Shown here one piece after another: positions 1-8,935 of a DNA stretch of 64,000 bases. Location: assembly GCA_947630045.1 (NCBI GenBank), contig CANRGC010000001.1:102282-166281 (forward strand), read 5' to 3'. The notes beneath the pieces are model-generated. The model saw only the letters and a list, made by a program, of their open reading frames with translations, was not told where the DNA came from and made no database searches. This DNA comes from Candidatus Gastranaerophilales bacterium (lineage in GTDB: Bacteria; Cyanobacteriota; Vampirovibrionia; Gastranaerophilales; Gastranaerophilaceae). Positions within the stretch are counted from its first letter, which is position 1. Every line of letters begins with the position of its first letter. The position numbers and the translations under genes are program-made.

Positions 1-2
1 AC

Positions 3-545
3 ATGAGAAAGTTAAACTATAAATTTTATCAAAGCTTTAATGAATCATACACCTTAAAAACTGCGCTTGAGCCGTATTGCAAAAATAATAACCTTATAGG
101 AATTGCAAACACTGCGGGATATATGGTCTATAGCGGAAAATTTCTTGAGCTTTCAAACAACTGCAAAATAAATATAATTAACATTCCCCATATAAAAAAT
201 TATGACCTTACATTATATGATTATCTTGTTCTTCAAAACGCCGATTATCAAGAATCAACCGCACTTAACAAAAACGATATTGAAAACCCGCTTTTTGTAA
301 ACCATATGGCAGATTGTCACTATGAAACAATGGATAGAGAAAATATAAGCTTAAGGCTTGCAGACATTGACGAAATGAAAAAAGTAAGCAGCGCACAATG
401 CAGAATTAACCCCGAATTTATACAAGATATAGGCTTTAAATTTGAAAAAGAATTTGAGGCTGAAATTCCAAAATATCTAATAAACAGAGCAAACGAAACA
501 GTAAAGTCGTTTAGTATTTATAAAAAAGTTGTAAAGAAATATTAA
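3..545 (+). CDS. Hypothetical protein, possibly 5'-truncated
   Basis: I do not recognise this 180-residue protein. The first visible ATG lies two bases from the window edge, so the true start may lie upstream. It is mostly soluble, with no signal peptide or membrane segment visible. It is rich in Asn, Lys and Tyr and has an acidic, charged C-terminal third. The chain contains three Cys residues (near 26, 53 and 104) without a metal-site spacing. It is followed by 76 bases without a clear terminator and then by another small unknown gene on the same strand, so it could share a transcript with the large proteins downstream. No function is proposed. Confidence 0.5.
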   Translation: MRKLNYKFYQSFNESYTLKTALEPYCKNNNLIGIANTAGYMVYSGKFLELSNNCKINIINIPHIKNYDLTLYDYLVLQNADYQESTALNKNDIENPLFVNHMADCHYETMDRENISLRLADIDEMKKVSSAQCRINPEFIQDIGFKFEKEFEAEIPKYLINRANETVKSFSIYKKVVKKY

Positions 546-621
546 TATAAAATTAAACCCGCTAAAGAAAAAAAAGAAAAACTCCGATATAACTAATAAC
601 AAATAAAAAGGAGACTTTTTA

Positions 622-825
622 GTGGAAAACATTGCAAAATGCGGTTATTCAATGCGCCTGCCCGATTACAATATTGGTAATACAGGCGGCATTAAGCAGC
701 CTGATGAAGACTCCGGTTGTTTTGACGGCAAAGATTGGACAACCAACGCCGCAAATGCCGTCGGAACAGCATTCAGTAATATGGACAAATTTTTGGAAAA
801 TTTTGAAAAAGACATTCAGGCATAA
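622..825 (+). CDS. Small hypothetical protein (67 aa)
   Basis: This is a 67-residue protein with a GTG start, supported by an AAGGAG ribosome site at 609-614, seven bases upstream. The N-terminal half is Gly/Asp/Pro-rich with two Cys. The C-terminal half (about residues 40-65) is probably a single amphipathic helix. It sits 56 bases before the first large coiled-coil protein on the same strand. A small partner or chaperone of that protein is possible by position only. An overlapping frame starting at 632 has no ribosome site and is taken as a shadow. Confidence 0.55.
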   Translation: MENIAKCGYSMRLPDYNIGNTGGIKQPDEDSGCFDGKDWTTNAANAVGTAFSNMDKFLENFEKDIQA

Positions 826-881
826 TTATTTTTTGTTTACTTTTAGTCGAATTAATAATAACCTCGGAAAGGACGAACTAT

Positions 882-3275
882 ATGACAGGCACAATCAATA
901 CAACAAATTCGTTGTTAAGTACATTGAAAAACAAATTTATTGACAACAACAATGTTGTGACAGCAAGCATGGAAGATTTGGAAGGCTTGTTTGAAGAAGT
1001 TGATTATTACAACTCGGGAACCGAAGGTGCCGAGTCAATTCAAAAACAAATTGACACGCTTCAAGCGGCTATAAGCGCCCTTAAAACTGAAGCTGAAACT
1101 CTGCAAAAAGAAATTGATGAGGCAAATTTAAAGATTGACGAAAAAAATAATCAGCTCGTTGATATTATCGGACAAATTAATGCAGGGACGGCAGAATATC
1201 AAACTGCCGTAAGAAAAGCAGCTAAAGAGGCTTCAACCACGGCAATTAACGAATATAGAGCAAACAAAAGTCAAAGTTTTGAAAAATATTTCAGCGATAC
1301 ATTCTATGATGTTCTTAAAGCAACTCTTGATGTAAACCAAATAAAATCTTTATATGCAGAATATGATAAAGTTAAAAACTCGATTTCACCTGTTGCGGAT
1401 AAAATTCAAGGTTATATTGACAGAGTTGACGGGCTTCAAGGAAAATTAGACACAACAAACGCTACAATCAACCTCTTATCAAGCACCAAAAACAAACTTT
1501 CCACAACAATGGAAGGTGCTTATAAAAATGTTGATACAGACAACAAAATTCCAATCTATTCGGGCAAAAAAGAAGCTATTGCAAACGAAATATTAAATAT
1601 GAAAGGCGCAAATGCCAGCGAATCGACAGGCATAAGTTCCGTCTTAAAAGAACAACAACAAAAATGGAAAGACCAAATTCCTCAGGCAACGCTGAAGAAA
1701 AATACATATGATGCAAAATCAGCCGGAGAAGGCAAAAATGTTCAGCTTACAAACCTTGGCGAAGCAATTAACAAAGGAATGTTAACCCAACTTCAGCAAT
1801 CAGGCATGACAAAAGATGAAATCATGCAATTTATTGCAACAAACTGGGAAAGCGTCAGCATTTCAAAAAATAAAGAAACGGGCGAATGGACAATTCCAAA
1901 AGGACACGACGCCAAAGGAAAAGAAATATATAATGAAATAATCGACTTCTGCACAAATAACAAAAAAGTTAATCTAACGGCAGACTCGGTTAACGAAAAA
2001 AATGTTGCAGCCTTGAAAAAAGCAACTTCAGGAAGCGGCGACAATAACATTCTTACAAAAATGTATAATGCGGGCTTCACCTTTAAAGAAGCAATGTATA
2101 TTTTAACTCAAGCCTTCCCTGATTCAGGAATCGGTTATAATCTTGACAGTCAAAGCGGCGGAAGAAACTATACAATTGTTCAAGATTCAAAATCAAGCGG
2201 CAATACATATAAAAACATCGGCGATTTAATTCAAAAATATTGGTTTACCGAAGGGGACGCAAAAACCAACGATGACGCTGATACAAATGTTGCTGACGAA
2301 AAAAGAAGTGACCCGATTACATTCCAACAGGGCGATACAACTTATACATTTATCAACGACAGAAACGGAGATGCAAAATTCAGCTATACCGATGACAAGA
2401 ATAATGACCTTCTCGGCTCTAAAAACGGCATAGAAGAATTAAAGGCATACGACACCGACGGAAACGGCAAAATTGAAGGCAAAGAGCTTGACCAAATTGT
2501 TCTTATGAGCAACAAACAAATAGAGTCAGTCGGCGAAAACGGTTCAAAAGATGTTGATGAATACAAAAAAGGCGGAAATTACAAAGGAAAAGGCGTATAT
2601 ACCAACTCGGTTGACTTTAATATCGCATACCAAAGCGCAAGCGACATCGGTATAACAAGCATTGACCTTTCAACTATATCTGACAAAGATAAAGAACAAA
2701 TGAGCGCAAACGGTTCAAAATTGTTAAATACGTTTAATATAACAACAAACGGCAAAAAGCTTGATAAAAATATACAGGCAAAAGAAACCGACAACACAAA
2801 ATCAAATCTTGAAACCTTCTATAAACAAGTTGCAGACAGCTCAAAAACAAAAAGTGACAGAATTTATTCTCACCTTTCAAAAGATGAATATGCAAAAGCG
2901 GTTAACCCCGAAAATTATTCATCTGATGACGCCAAAGCAGCTGCCGAATTGCTCAAGAATATGAAAAAAGACCTTCAAGACCAGTTAAAAGGCGCTATGG
3001 ACGCTGAACAATACTTTGATCAATTCGACTTGAATATTGACTGGGCAGAATTCCAAAAACTTTACGGCAAAGACGGAACATACTTAAAAACCGTAATTGA
3101 AAGAGGCTCTAAAGCTGCGGAAACTGATATGTATACTGATAACGACCATATTAACGCAACGGCGCAAACCGATGTAGGAAAAGCGGTTGACAATTATAAC
3201 GCCGAAATTAAAGTAAAACAAAAAGGTCTTGCTCAGGCAAAAAAAGATGCCGAATTAAAAGATAAAAAAGAATAA
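882..3275 (+). CDS. Large coiled-coil protein with EF-hand-like loop, paralogue A
   Basis: This 797-residue protein of unknown function starts at an ATG preceded by AAAGGA at 868-873. It has no signal peptide and no membrane segment. Residues about 45-110 form a heptad-rich coiled coil, and a second helical stretch lies near 150-210. A calcium-loop-like segment DTDGNGKIEGKE spans residues 524-535 and follows a related D-R-N-G-D segment about 35 residues earlier, which suggests a Ca2+-binding pair. It is colinear with the next gene, sharing 'GAYKNVDTD', 'LGE.I..GML', a Trp-containing 'NW' block and the EF-like region. The C-terminus is Lys-rich. A structural or exported role is inference; Ca2+ binding rests on the loop pattern only. 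Confidence 0.75.
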   Translation: MTGTINTTNSLLSTLKNKFIDNNNVVTASMEDLEGLFEEVDYYNSGTEGAESIQKQIDTLQAAISALKTEAETLQKEIDEANLKIDEKNNQLVDIIGQINAGTAEYQTAVRKAAKEASTTAINEYRANKSQSFEKYFSDTFYDVLKATLDVNQIKSLYAEYDKVKNSISPVADKIQGYIDRVDGLQGKLDTTNATINLLSSTKNKLSTTMEGAYKNVDTDNKIPIYSGKKEAIANEILNMKGANASESTGISSVLKEQQQKWKDQIPQATLKKNTYDAKSAGEGKNVQLTNLGEAINKGMLTQLQQSGMTKDEIMQFIATNWESVSISKNKETGEWTIPKGHDAKGKEIYNEIIDFCTNNKKVNLTADSVNEKNVAALKKATSGSGDNNILTKMYNAGFTFKEAMYILTQAFPDSGIGYNLDSQSGGRNYTIVQDSKSSGNTYKNIGDLIQKYWFTEGDAKTNDDADTNVADEKRSDPITFQQGDTTYTFINDRNGDAKFSYTDDKNNDLLGSKNGIEELKAYDTDGNGKIEGKELDQIVLMSNKQIESVGENGSKDVDEYKKGGNYKGKGVYTNSVDFNIAYQSASDIGITSIDLSTISDKDKEQMSANGSKLLNTFNITTNGKKLDKNIQAKETDNTKSNLETFYKQVADSSKTKSDRIYSHLSKDEYAKAVNPENYSSDDAKAAAELLKNMKKDLQDQLKGAMDAEQYFDQFDLNIDWAEFQKLYGKDGTYLKTVIERGSKAAETDMYTDNDHINATAQTDVGKAVDNYNAEIKVKQKGLAQAKKDAELKDKKE

Positions 3276-3290
3276 AAAATAAAAAAATAA

Positions 3291-3323
3291 AAAGCCTGTC
3301 TTGCTTCAAAGACAGGCTTTTTT
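3291..3323 (+). terminator. Rho-independent terminator after paralogue A
   Basis: A 12-base stem (AAAGCCTGTCTT at 3291-3302, partner starting at 3308) with a 5-base loop is followed by a T run. It separates the two large paralogues into different transcription units. Confidence 0.85.
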
Positions 3324-3446
3324 GTGTCTTTATAAAAAGATTAACAATTGTAAAAAATTTAAAATTTTTCTTAACAATATCTAAAGTTTGTATGCCACAA
3401 AACCGATTTAGAGGGTATATAGCATTTATCAAGGGAGACTAACATC

Positions 3447-6332
3447 ATGACAGCAATCGACAAGAGCCAGTCAACAATTGACCAACTTAACAAATATGTT
3501 GACAGTAACGTGCTAAAAGAAAACATGAACTACACCGAGGAAGATGTAGAAAGATTGTTCTCTGAAATCGAATACTATAACGAAGGAAAAGACGGCACAA
3601 ACAAACTTGAAGGTCAGATTAAAAATCTTGAACAAAGACTTGCCGAACTTCAAAAAAGGGCGGATGAGCTTCAAAATGAAATTGCGGAAATTGATGATAA
3701 AAACAGAGTCAGACAGGAAGAACTCGTTAAATTAACGGCTCTTATTGTCGGAGAAGAAGGCGAATATCAGGAAGATGTCGAAAAAGCTGCGCAGGAAGCA
3801 TTGGATGAAGCTTTGGCAAAATATAAAGAATCAGGCGGAAAGGGCGACTTTAACGATTTTTACAGTGAAGCTTTCCAAAGCAAAGCTTCAGAATTAAATG
3901 CTCATGAAATAATTATTAAAAACTGGACAAGTCAGGCTGAGTCACAAAAAACCAAAATTAATGACCTGACCGGAATAATTCAATCTTATTTAATTCAAAC
4001 AAATGCCCTCAAGGGCGAATTAAACACAACATGTTCAACCATAAGCATGTTAACAAGAACAAAAAATAATATGTCCGACACAATTATTGGGGCATACAAA
4101 AATGTTGACACAGACACAAATACACCTGTTTTTTCAGGAAGAAAAGCGGATGTTGCAAACCAACTTTTGGAAACCTATCAATCAAGATATACGGTAACAA
4201 AAAACGAAACCAAAAGCGATGCCGAAAAAGCCGCAGAACAACAGGAACTTCAGAATAAATTTATCGGTCAAAAACAAGGCACTTTCGTTGCTGAAACCGT
4301 AGTTGACGGTGAAACAAAGAAAAACGATATTTATAACAAAACTTCAAACCCCGAACTTGCAAATCTCGGCGAATTAATTGAAGGCGGAATGCTTGAAGAA
4401 TTAAAAGGCGCAGGCATGAGCCCTTCGGATATTATGTCTTTTGTAAATGAAAACTGGCAGATTGGTCTTAAAACTCCTGAAGAAAACAATGGTTCATGGA
4501 GCATTCCATACGGACATGGCACATCAGGACATAAAGATACAAACAAAAAATTCGCAAAAGACGCTGATGGAACAAGTAAAATTTATGACGCCTTAAGAGA
4601 ACTTTTTGACATTGATGACACGGAAAAAACAAAAACTGCAGACAGTGTAAACCAAACTCAAATGCAGGAAATGAAAAAAGCCGTTGAACAGGATAACATC
4701 CTGACCACAATGTATGAAGCCGGATTTACATATAAAGAAATGATGTATACTTTATCCGCACTTTTCCCCGAAGCCGGAATTGAATATACGGTATCAGACC
4801 AAAACGAAGGTCAAAACCCTGCAAACCCTAACGACAAGGCAGACTCAAGACACTATAAAATTGTAAAAGATTCTGACGCAAGCGGAAATTTATATTCAAC
4901 AATCAGTAAAGAAATTTTAAATAAATGGAATGTCGGCAGCACTGAAATTGTTGAAGACAAGCCGGAAATTCCTGATGACAAACCGAAAGATGAAGGTTTT
5001 GACCCGATGACCTTCATTAAAGACGGCAAAACATTTACCTTTATTGAAGACAGAAACAATAACAAAAAATTTGATTACAAAGACGGCAACAACAATGACC
5101 TTCTCGGTTCAAAAGACGGTATCTATGAGCTTCTTCAATACGATTACAACAAAGACGGCGTTATTGATAACAAAGACATTGTAACCGATGAAAACGGAAA
5201 CAAAGTTCAAATGACACTTGTTGACGGTTCAAAACGTGATAAAACCGCACTTGATATGCTTGCTTTGATGACAAACGATCAAACGGAATCAATTGATAAC
5301 AGCAAAGATATTGATAACTATAAAGACGCAAAAGATTACAAAGAAAAAGGCAAATTAACAAACTCTGTAGACTTTGATATTACATATACAAGCGCTTATG
5401 AACTCGGCATTGATTCAATTGACCTCAAAGGGTTGAACGCTAGCCGTGACGGCGAAAAATTGGCTACAGGCGAAGAACGTTTCAACAATGACAAAGTTTA
5501 TGACGGTTTTCAGGAAGAATATGAAGACATTAACGGCTCTTCGGTAATTAACCGTTTCGGAATTACATTCAAAGGCGGTGAATCTGTAACGGCTAATGAA
5601 ACTTTAAATTCTAAAGAAAACCTTGAAACCTTCTATAAACAAGTTGCTGACCGCACGGATATCAACACGGAAAAAATCTTCTCGAGTTTTGATGTAAACA
5701 CTGTTGATAATACATTTATCTATGGTAAAGACAGAACAGGCGAACTTAATCTGGGTGCTATAGATAATATAGTAAAAGATCAAATCACGGTTGACGGCAA
5801 AAATATGAGCCTTGGCGATTTTGTAGAAAGTTTAGACAGCCAAATTGATGATATGCAAGCAATGCTTGAAACAAAACTCGAAAATTCAAAATCTGCGGAT
5901 AATGAATCGCTGGATGAGCTTCTTGGTTCTATTGAAACAACTCTTGAATGGATACAAAAACAGAAAGAAGAAGAGGAGACACCTCCTCCGCCTCCTCCAA
6001 CAGAACCTGAAGACAATCCAAATCCGGATCCTCCAGTTGAAACAAAACCTGCGGAACCCACACCAACAGAACCTGAACCGACTCCGACAGTTCCTGAACC
6101 CGAACCGGAACCGACACCAACGGAACCTGAGCCTGAACCCACTCCAACGGAACCTGAGCCTGAACCCACTCCAACGGAACCTGAGCCGGAACCGACACCA
6201 ACGGAACCTGAACCGGAACCGACACCAACGGAACCTGAGCCGGAACCGACACCGACCGTTCCTGATTGTGAGCCCGAAGATGATATATTACCCGACATGT
6301 TCGATGACACAAAAAGAAAACTTGAAGAATAA
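3447..6332 (+). CDS. Large coiled-coil EF-hand-like protein with Pro/Glu/Thr tail, paralogue B
   Basis: This 961-residue paralogue of the upstream 797-residue protein starts at an ATG with AAGGGAGA at 3431-3438. It has the same order of parts: a coiled coil near residues 50-110, the 'GAYKNVDTD' block, the 'LGELI.GGML' block and an EF-hand-like loop DYNKDGVIDNKD at residues 566-577 preceded by an Asp/Asn-rich 'EDRNNNKKFD' segment. It then gains a C-terminal extension. Residues about 850-945 are Pro/Glu/Thr-rich and include five identical-length 9-residue repeats (TEPEPEPTP, residues 892-936). Such stiff acidic tails often span a cell wall or act as spacers. There is no signal peptide, so any export would need a non-Sec route. 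Function unknown. Confidence 0.75.
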   Translation: MTAIDKSQSTIDQLNKYVDSNVLKENMNYTEEDVERLFSEIEYYNEGKDGTNKLEGQIKNLEQRLAELQKRADELQNEIAEIDDKNRVRQEELVKLTALIVGEEGEYQEDVEKAAQEALDEALAKYKESGGKGDFNDFYSEAFQSKASELNAHEIIIKNWTSQAESQKTKINDLTGIIQSYLIQTNALKGELNTTCSTISMLTRTKNNMSDTIIGAYKNVDTDTNTPVFSGRKADVANQLLETYQSRYTVTKNETKSDAEKAAEQQELQNKFIGQKQGTFVAETVVDGETKKNDIYNKTSNPELANLGELIEGGMLEELKGAGMSPSDIMSFVNENWQIGLKTPEENNGSWSIPYGHGTSGHKDTNKKFAKDADGTSKIYDALRELFDIDDTEKTKTADSVNQTQMQEMKKAVEQDNILTTMYEAGFTYKEMMYTLSALFPEAGIEYTVSDQNEGQNPANPNDKADSRHYKIVKDSDASGNLYSTISKEILNKWNVGSTEIVEDKPEIPDDKPKDEGFDPMTFIKDGKTFTFIEDRNNNKKFDYKDGNNNDLLGSKDGIYELLQYDYNKDGVIDNKDIVTDENGNKVQMTLVDGSKRDKTALDMLALMTNDQTESIDNSKDIDNYKDAKDYKEKGKLTNSVDFDITYTSAYELGIDSIDLKGLNASRDGEKLATGEERFNNDKVYDGFQEEYEDINGSSVINRFGITFKGGESVTANETLNSKENLETFYKQVADRTDINTEKIFSSFDVNTVDNTFIYGKDRTGELNLGAIDNIVKDQITVDGKNMSLGDFVESLDSQIDDMQAMLETKLENSKSADNESLDELLGSIETTLEWIQKQKEEEETPPPPPPTEPEDNPNPDPPVETKPAEPTPTEPEPTPTVPEPEPEPTPTEPEPEPTPTEPEPEPTPTEPEPEPTPTEPEPEPTPTEPEPEPTPTVPDCEPEDDILPDMFDDTKRKLEE
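6120..6254 (+). repeat. Five 27-bp tandem repeats coding TEPEPEPTP
   Basis: Units begin at 6120, 6147, 6174, 6201 and 6228, each coding nine residues in frame. Copies differ at only a few third positions, and degenerate units precede them from about 6055. The 27-base period keeps frame, so copy number can change without breaking the protein. Confidence 0.9.
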
Positions 6333-6338
6333 AAAGTT

Positions 6339-6365
6339 GAAAGCCTGCACTTAAGCAGGCTTTTA
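6339..6365. terminator. Bidirectional terminator between paralogue B and recF
   Basis: An 8-base stem (AAGCCTGC at 6341-6348, GCAGGCTT at 6355-6362) is flanked by A on the left and T on the right, so it can serve both converging genes. It overlaps the last codon of recF. Confidence 0.75.
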
Positions 6366-7457
6366 ATTTATCTTTCCGTCTTTAATATTTACAATATCAA
6401 CATCTTTTAAAAATTCATCATCAAAAAAGAAGGTATCCACACTCGTTATAATTGTTTGAATTTCGGGCTTTATTGATTTTAAAAGAAAATTTTGCCTTTT
6501 ATCATCAAGTTCAGCCAAAACATCGTCCAATAAAAGAAGGGGGTTATCTCCCGTTTTTTCTGAAATTATATCCAGCTCCGCCAGTTTAAGCGCCAAAATC
6601 ATCGTTCTTTGCTGACCTTGAGAGGCAAACTTTCTTGCATCATTTCCGTTAATTGAAAATAATATATCATCTCTGTGAGGACCAATCAGGCATGTTTGAC
6701 GAATAATTTCTTTTTCTTTGGCGCCATAGAGGGCTTCTTCAAACTTTTTTGTCATTTCTTCAATGGGAATAATTTCTTTTATAACGTCAGAATCATAAAA
6801 AATATCGGCTTCTTCAAATTCTGAAATTGATTTATGTTTAATTTTTGCAACTTTTTTAAGTTCATCTAAAAATTTCATTCTTAAATAAACGATGTTTGAA
6901 CTTGCAATTGCAAGCTGAGAGTTAAAAACCTCAAGCATATCAGCTTGAATTCCATAATTTGCAAGATAATTTGCCTTTTGAAGGCGAATTTTATTAAACT
7001 TCGCAAGCTTATCATAATATTGAGGATAAACCTGCATAATTGCCATATCAAGCCATTTTCGCCTGTCTGAGGGTTCGCCTCTTAAGAGCATTAAATCTGA
7101 ACTTGAAAAATTTACAACGGACAAAACCCTGATAAAATCTTTGTGCTTACTTTTTTTAAGTCCGTTTACCTTTAAAACTTTATTTTTTGGCGGATTTATC
7201 AAAACATCAAGATTGATATCAACGCCGTCTTTTAAAACAGCGCCTGAAATTGAAGTAAAATCTTCACTAAACTTAATGAGTTCACTGTCTTTTTTTATTC
7301 TGTTTGAATTGAGGGAAGAAAGATAAAAAACCGACTCTAAAAGGTTTGTTTTGCCTTGAGCGTTTTTTCCCGTAAAAAGTGTCTTATTTTTTTTAAAATC
7401 AAACTCAATATCCGAATAGTTTCTAAAATTTTTAAGTTTAATTTTTTTTAAAAACAT
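6363..7457 (-). CDS. recF: DNA replication/repair protein RecF
   Basis: RecF is an SMC-like ATPase that loads RecA at single-strand gaps during recombinational repair. This copy is 364 residues, the normal family length. The Walker A motif GKNAQGKT is at residues 30-37, directly after the typical 'LKNFRNY' opening. The ABC signature 'SQGQQRT' and the Walker B 'LLLLDDVLAELD' lie in the C-terminal third. It is transcribed away from the PfkB-family kinase across a 59-base divergent gap. It is not next to dnaA, dnaN or gyrB here, the classical neighbours. Confidence 0.95.
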   Translation of the reverse strand: MFLKKIKLKNFRNYSDIEFDFKKNKTLFTGKNAQGKTNLLESVFYLSSLNSNRIKKDSELIKFSEDFTSISGAVLKDGVDINLDVLINPPKNKVLKVNGLKKSKHKDFIRVLSVVNFSSSDLMLLRGEPSDRRKWLDMAIMQVYPQYYDKLAKFNKIRLQKANYLANYGIQADMLEVFNSQLAIASSNIVYLRMKFLDELKKVAKIKHKSISEFEEADIFYDSDVIKEIIPIEEMTKKFEEALYGAKEKEIIRQTCLIGPHRDDILFSINGNDARKFASQGQQRTMILALKLAELDIISEKTGDNPLLLLDDVLAELDDKRQNFLLKSIKPEIQTIITSVDTFFFDDEFLKDVDIVNIKDGKIN

Positions 7458-7516
7458 TTAACAATGCCCCCGGTTTATATTATAATAAATAAAGTATTAT
7501 TGGAAGAATAAAGATT

Positions 7517-8566
7517 ATGTTTGATGTTATTACAATAGGTTCAGCCACGCTTGATGTTTTTATAGAATCAGACGATGCAAAAATTGTTTCCGTATATTCA
7601 AAAGAAAAAAGAAGCGACTTTATGTCTTTTCCATACGGAAGCAAAATTGAAATTGACGATTTTTCAAGGAATATCGGCGGGGGCGCAATTAACACCGCCA
7701 CAAATTTTGCAAATCTCGGATTTAAAACATCAACCGTTGTTAAAATGGGCAACGATGAAATGGCGCCGTTAATTGAAAAGAAAATTAAAAATTTCGGAAT
7801 AGATACATCAAATGTAATTCATTCAAAAAAAGGTTTGACCGGCTTTTCAATCATTCTTGTAAGTTTTCAAGGGGATAGAACCGTTCTTGCACACAGAGGC
7901 GAAAATGCCCGCATAGAAAAAGAAGATATTGATTTTGACAACCTAAAAAACACAAAATGGATATATCTTGCTCCGCTTGCGGGGGAAAGCAACAAGCTTC
8001 TTGATAAAATTGCCGCTTTTGCAACTAAAAATAAAATAAAACTTGCAATTAACGCAGGAACTACCGCAATCAAAAAGGGAGCAAAATATTTCGGCAAAAT
8101 TGTTGAAGCTTGCGACATTTTAATTTTAAATAAAGAAGAAGCAAGCCTTTTGACCCAAATAGAAGTCAGACCCGACACAAAAACCGAATTTTTCTCAAGA
8201 GAAAAAATTCACCCCGACTTAAAAGAAATTTTCAAAGAATTAAGAAACAAAAACCACTCAATAATTTTAATAACTGACGGCAAAAACGGCGCAATTGCTT
8301 ATGACGGCAAAAAGTTTTATAAAGCGCCCGAATTTCCGGCAAAAGTCAGATCAACGCTTGGTGCGGGCGACTCTTTCGCTTCCACCTTTGTTGCTTCGAT
8401 AGAAAAATTCAAGGGAGACATTGAAAAATCGCTCTGTTTCGCTTCTGTCAATTCGGCTTCTTGTGTTGAAGTTTTCGGCGCACAGGAAGGGCTCATTAAT
8501 TTTAAAGAAATTGAAGAAAAATTAAACAAAAACAAAGAGTATAAAATCGAAGTTATATGCGATTAG
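7517..8566 (+). CDS. PfkB-family carbohydrate kinase
   Basis: This 349-residue sugar or nucleoside kinase has the ribokinase fold. The first PfkB signature, a Gly-rich 'GGGAINTATNFANLGF', lies at about residues 55-70. The second signature 'TLGAGDSFAS' places the catalytic Asp at residue 285. The substrate cannot be named: PfkB members phosphorylate ribose, fructose, adenosine and others, and no specific motif decides it. The end overlaps the start of the RqcP-like gene by 10 bases, so the two are probably translationally coupled. Activity class is certain; substrate is unknown. Confidence 0.88.
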   Translation: MFDVITIGSATLDVFIESDDAKIVSVYSKEKRSDFMSFPYGSKIEIDDFSRNIGGGAINTATNFANLGFKTSTVVKMGNDEMAPLIEKKIKNFGIDTSNVIHSKKGLTGFSIILVSFQGDRTVLAHRGENARIEKEDIDFDNLKNTKWIYLAPLAGESNKLLDKIAAFATKNKIKLAINAGTTAIKKGAKYFGKIVEACDILILNKEEASLLTQIEVRPDTKTEFFSREKIHPDLKEIFKELRNKNHSIILITDGKNGAIAYDGKKFYKAPEFPAKVRSTLGAGDSFASTFVASIEKFKGDIEKSLCFASVNSASCVEVFGAQEGLINFKEIEEKLNKNKEYKIEVICD

Positions 8567-8805
8567 ACAAATTTTTAAAAGTTTCAAGAATTATAAAAAG
8601 AAGAACTGTTGCAAATGAAGTTTGCGATATGGCACGTGTTTTTGTGAACGATAACCCCGCAAAACCTTCAAAACAGCTTAAAGCGGGCGATATTATTTCA
8701 ATTGAATATAAAACAAGAACACTGAGAGCTAAAGTTTTAATAATTCCCGACGGAAACGTCAGTATTAACGAAGCTTCAAGCCTTTATGAAATCTTGAGCG
8801 AATAA
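8557..8805 (+). CDS. rqcP: S4-domain RNA-binding protein, RqcP/Hsp15-like
   Basis: This 82-residue protein consists almost only of an S4 RNA-binding domain ('MRLDKFLKVSRI', then 'VFVNDNPAKPS' and 'GDIISIEY'). Small stand-alone S4 proteins of this type (RqcP/YabO, Hsp15) bind the 50S subunit carrying stalled nascent chains and help RqcH-mediated tailing or rescue. Length and motif order fit RqcP. The gene overlaps the preceding kinase by 10 bases. RqcH is not visible in this window, so the pathway assignment is by family. Confidence 0.8.
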   Translation: MRLDKFLKVSRIIKRRTVANEVCDMARVFVNDNPAKPSKQLKAGDIISIEYKTRTLRAKVLIIPDGNVSINEASSLYEILSE

Positions 8806-8935
8806 TAAAAATTTCATCCGTTAAGACTATTACATGTTTTATTTTTCATATAACTATATGAAGCCAAAGACATGCTCATTCATGTATTATGTAAATGTAA
8901 ACAATTATTAAGACTTTGGGGAAAGTGATACATAA

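Noticed and set aside
6120..6254. CRISPR array
   Set aside because: Repeats are contiguous 27-bp coding units with no unique spacers and no cas genes nearby.
5780..6312. Minus-strand reading frames coding Gly/Ser/Val repeats opposite the Pro/Glu/Thr tail
   Set aside because: They mirror the 27-bp repeats of the real gene, lack a ribosome site and have low complexity by construction.
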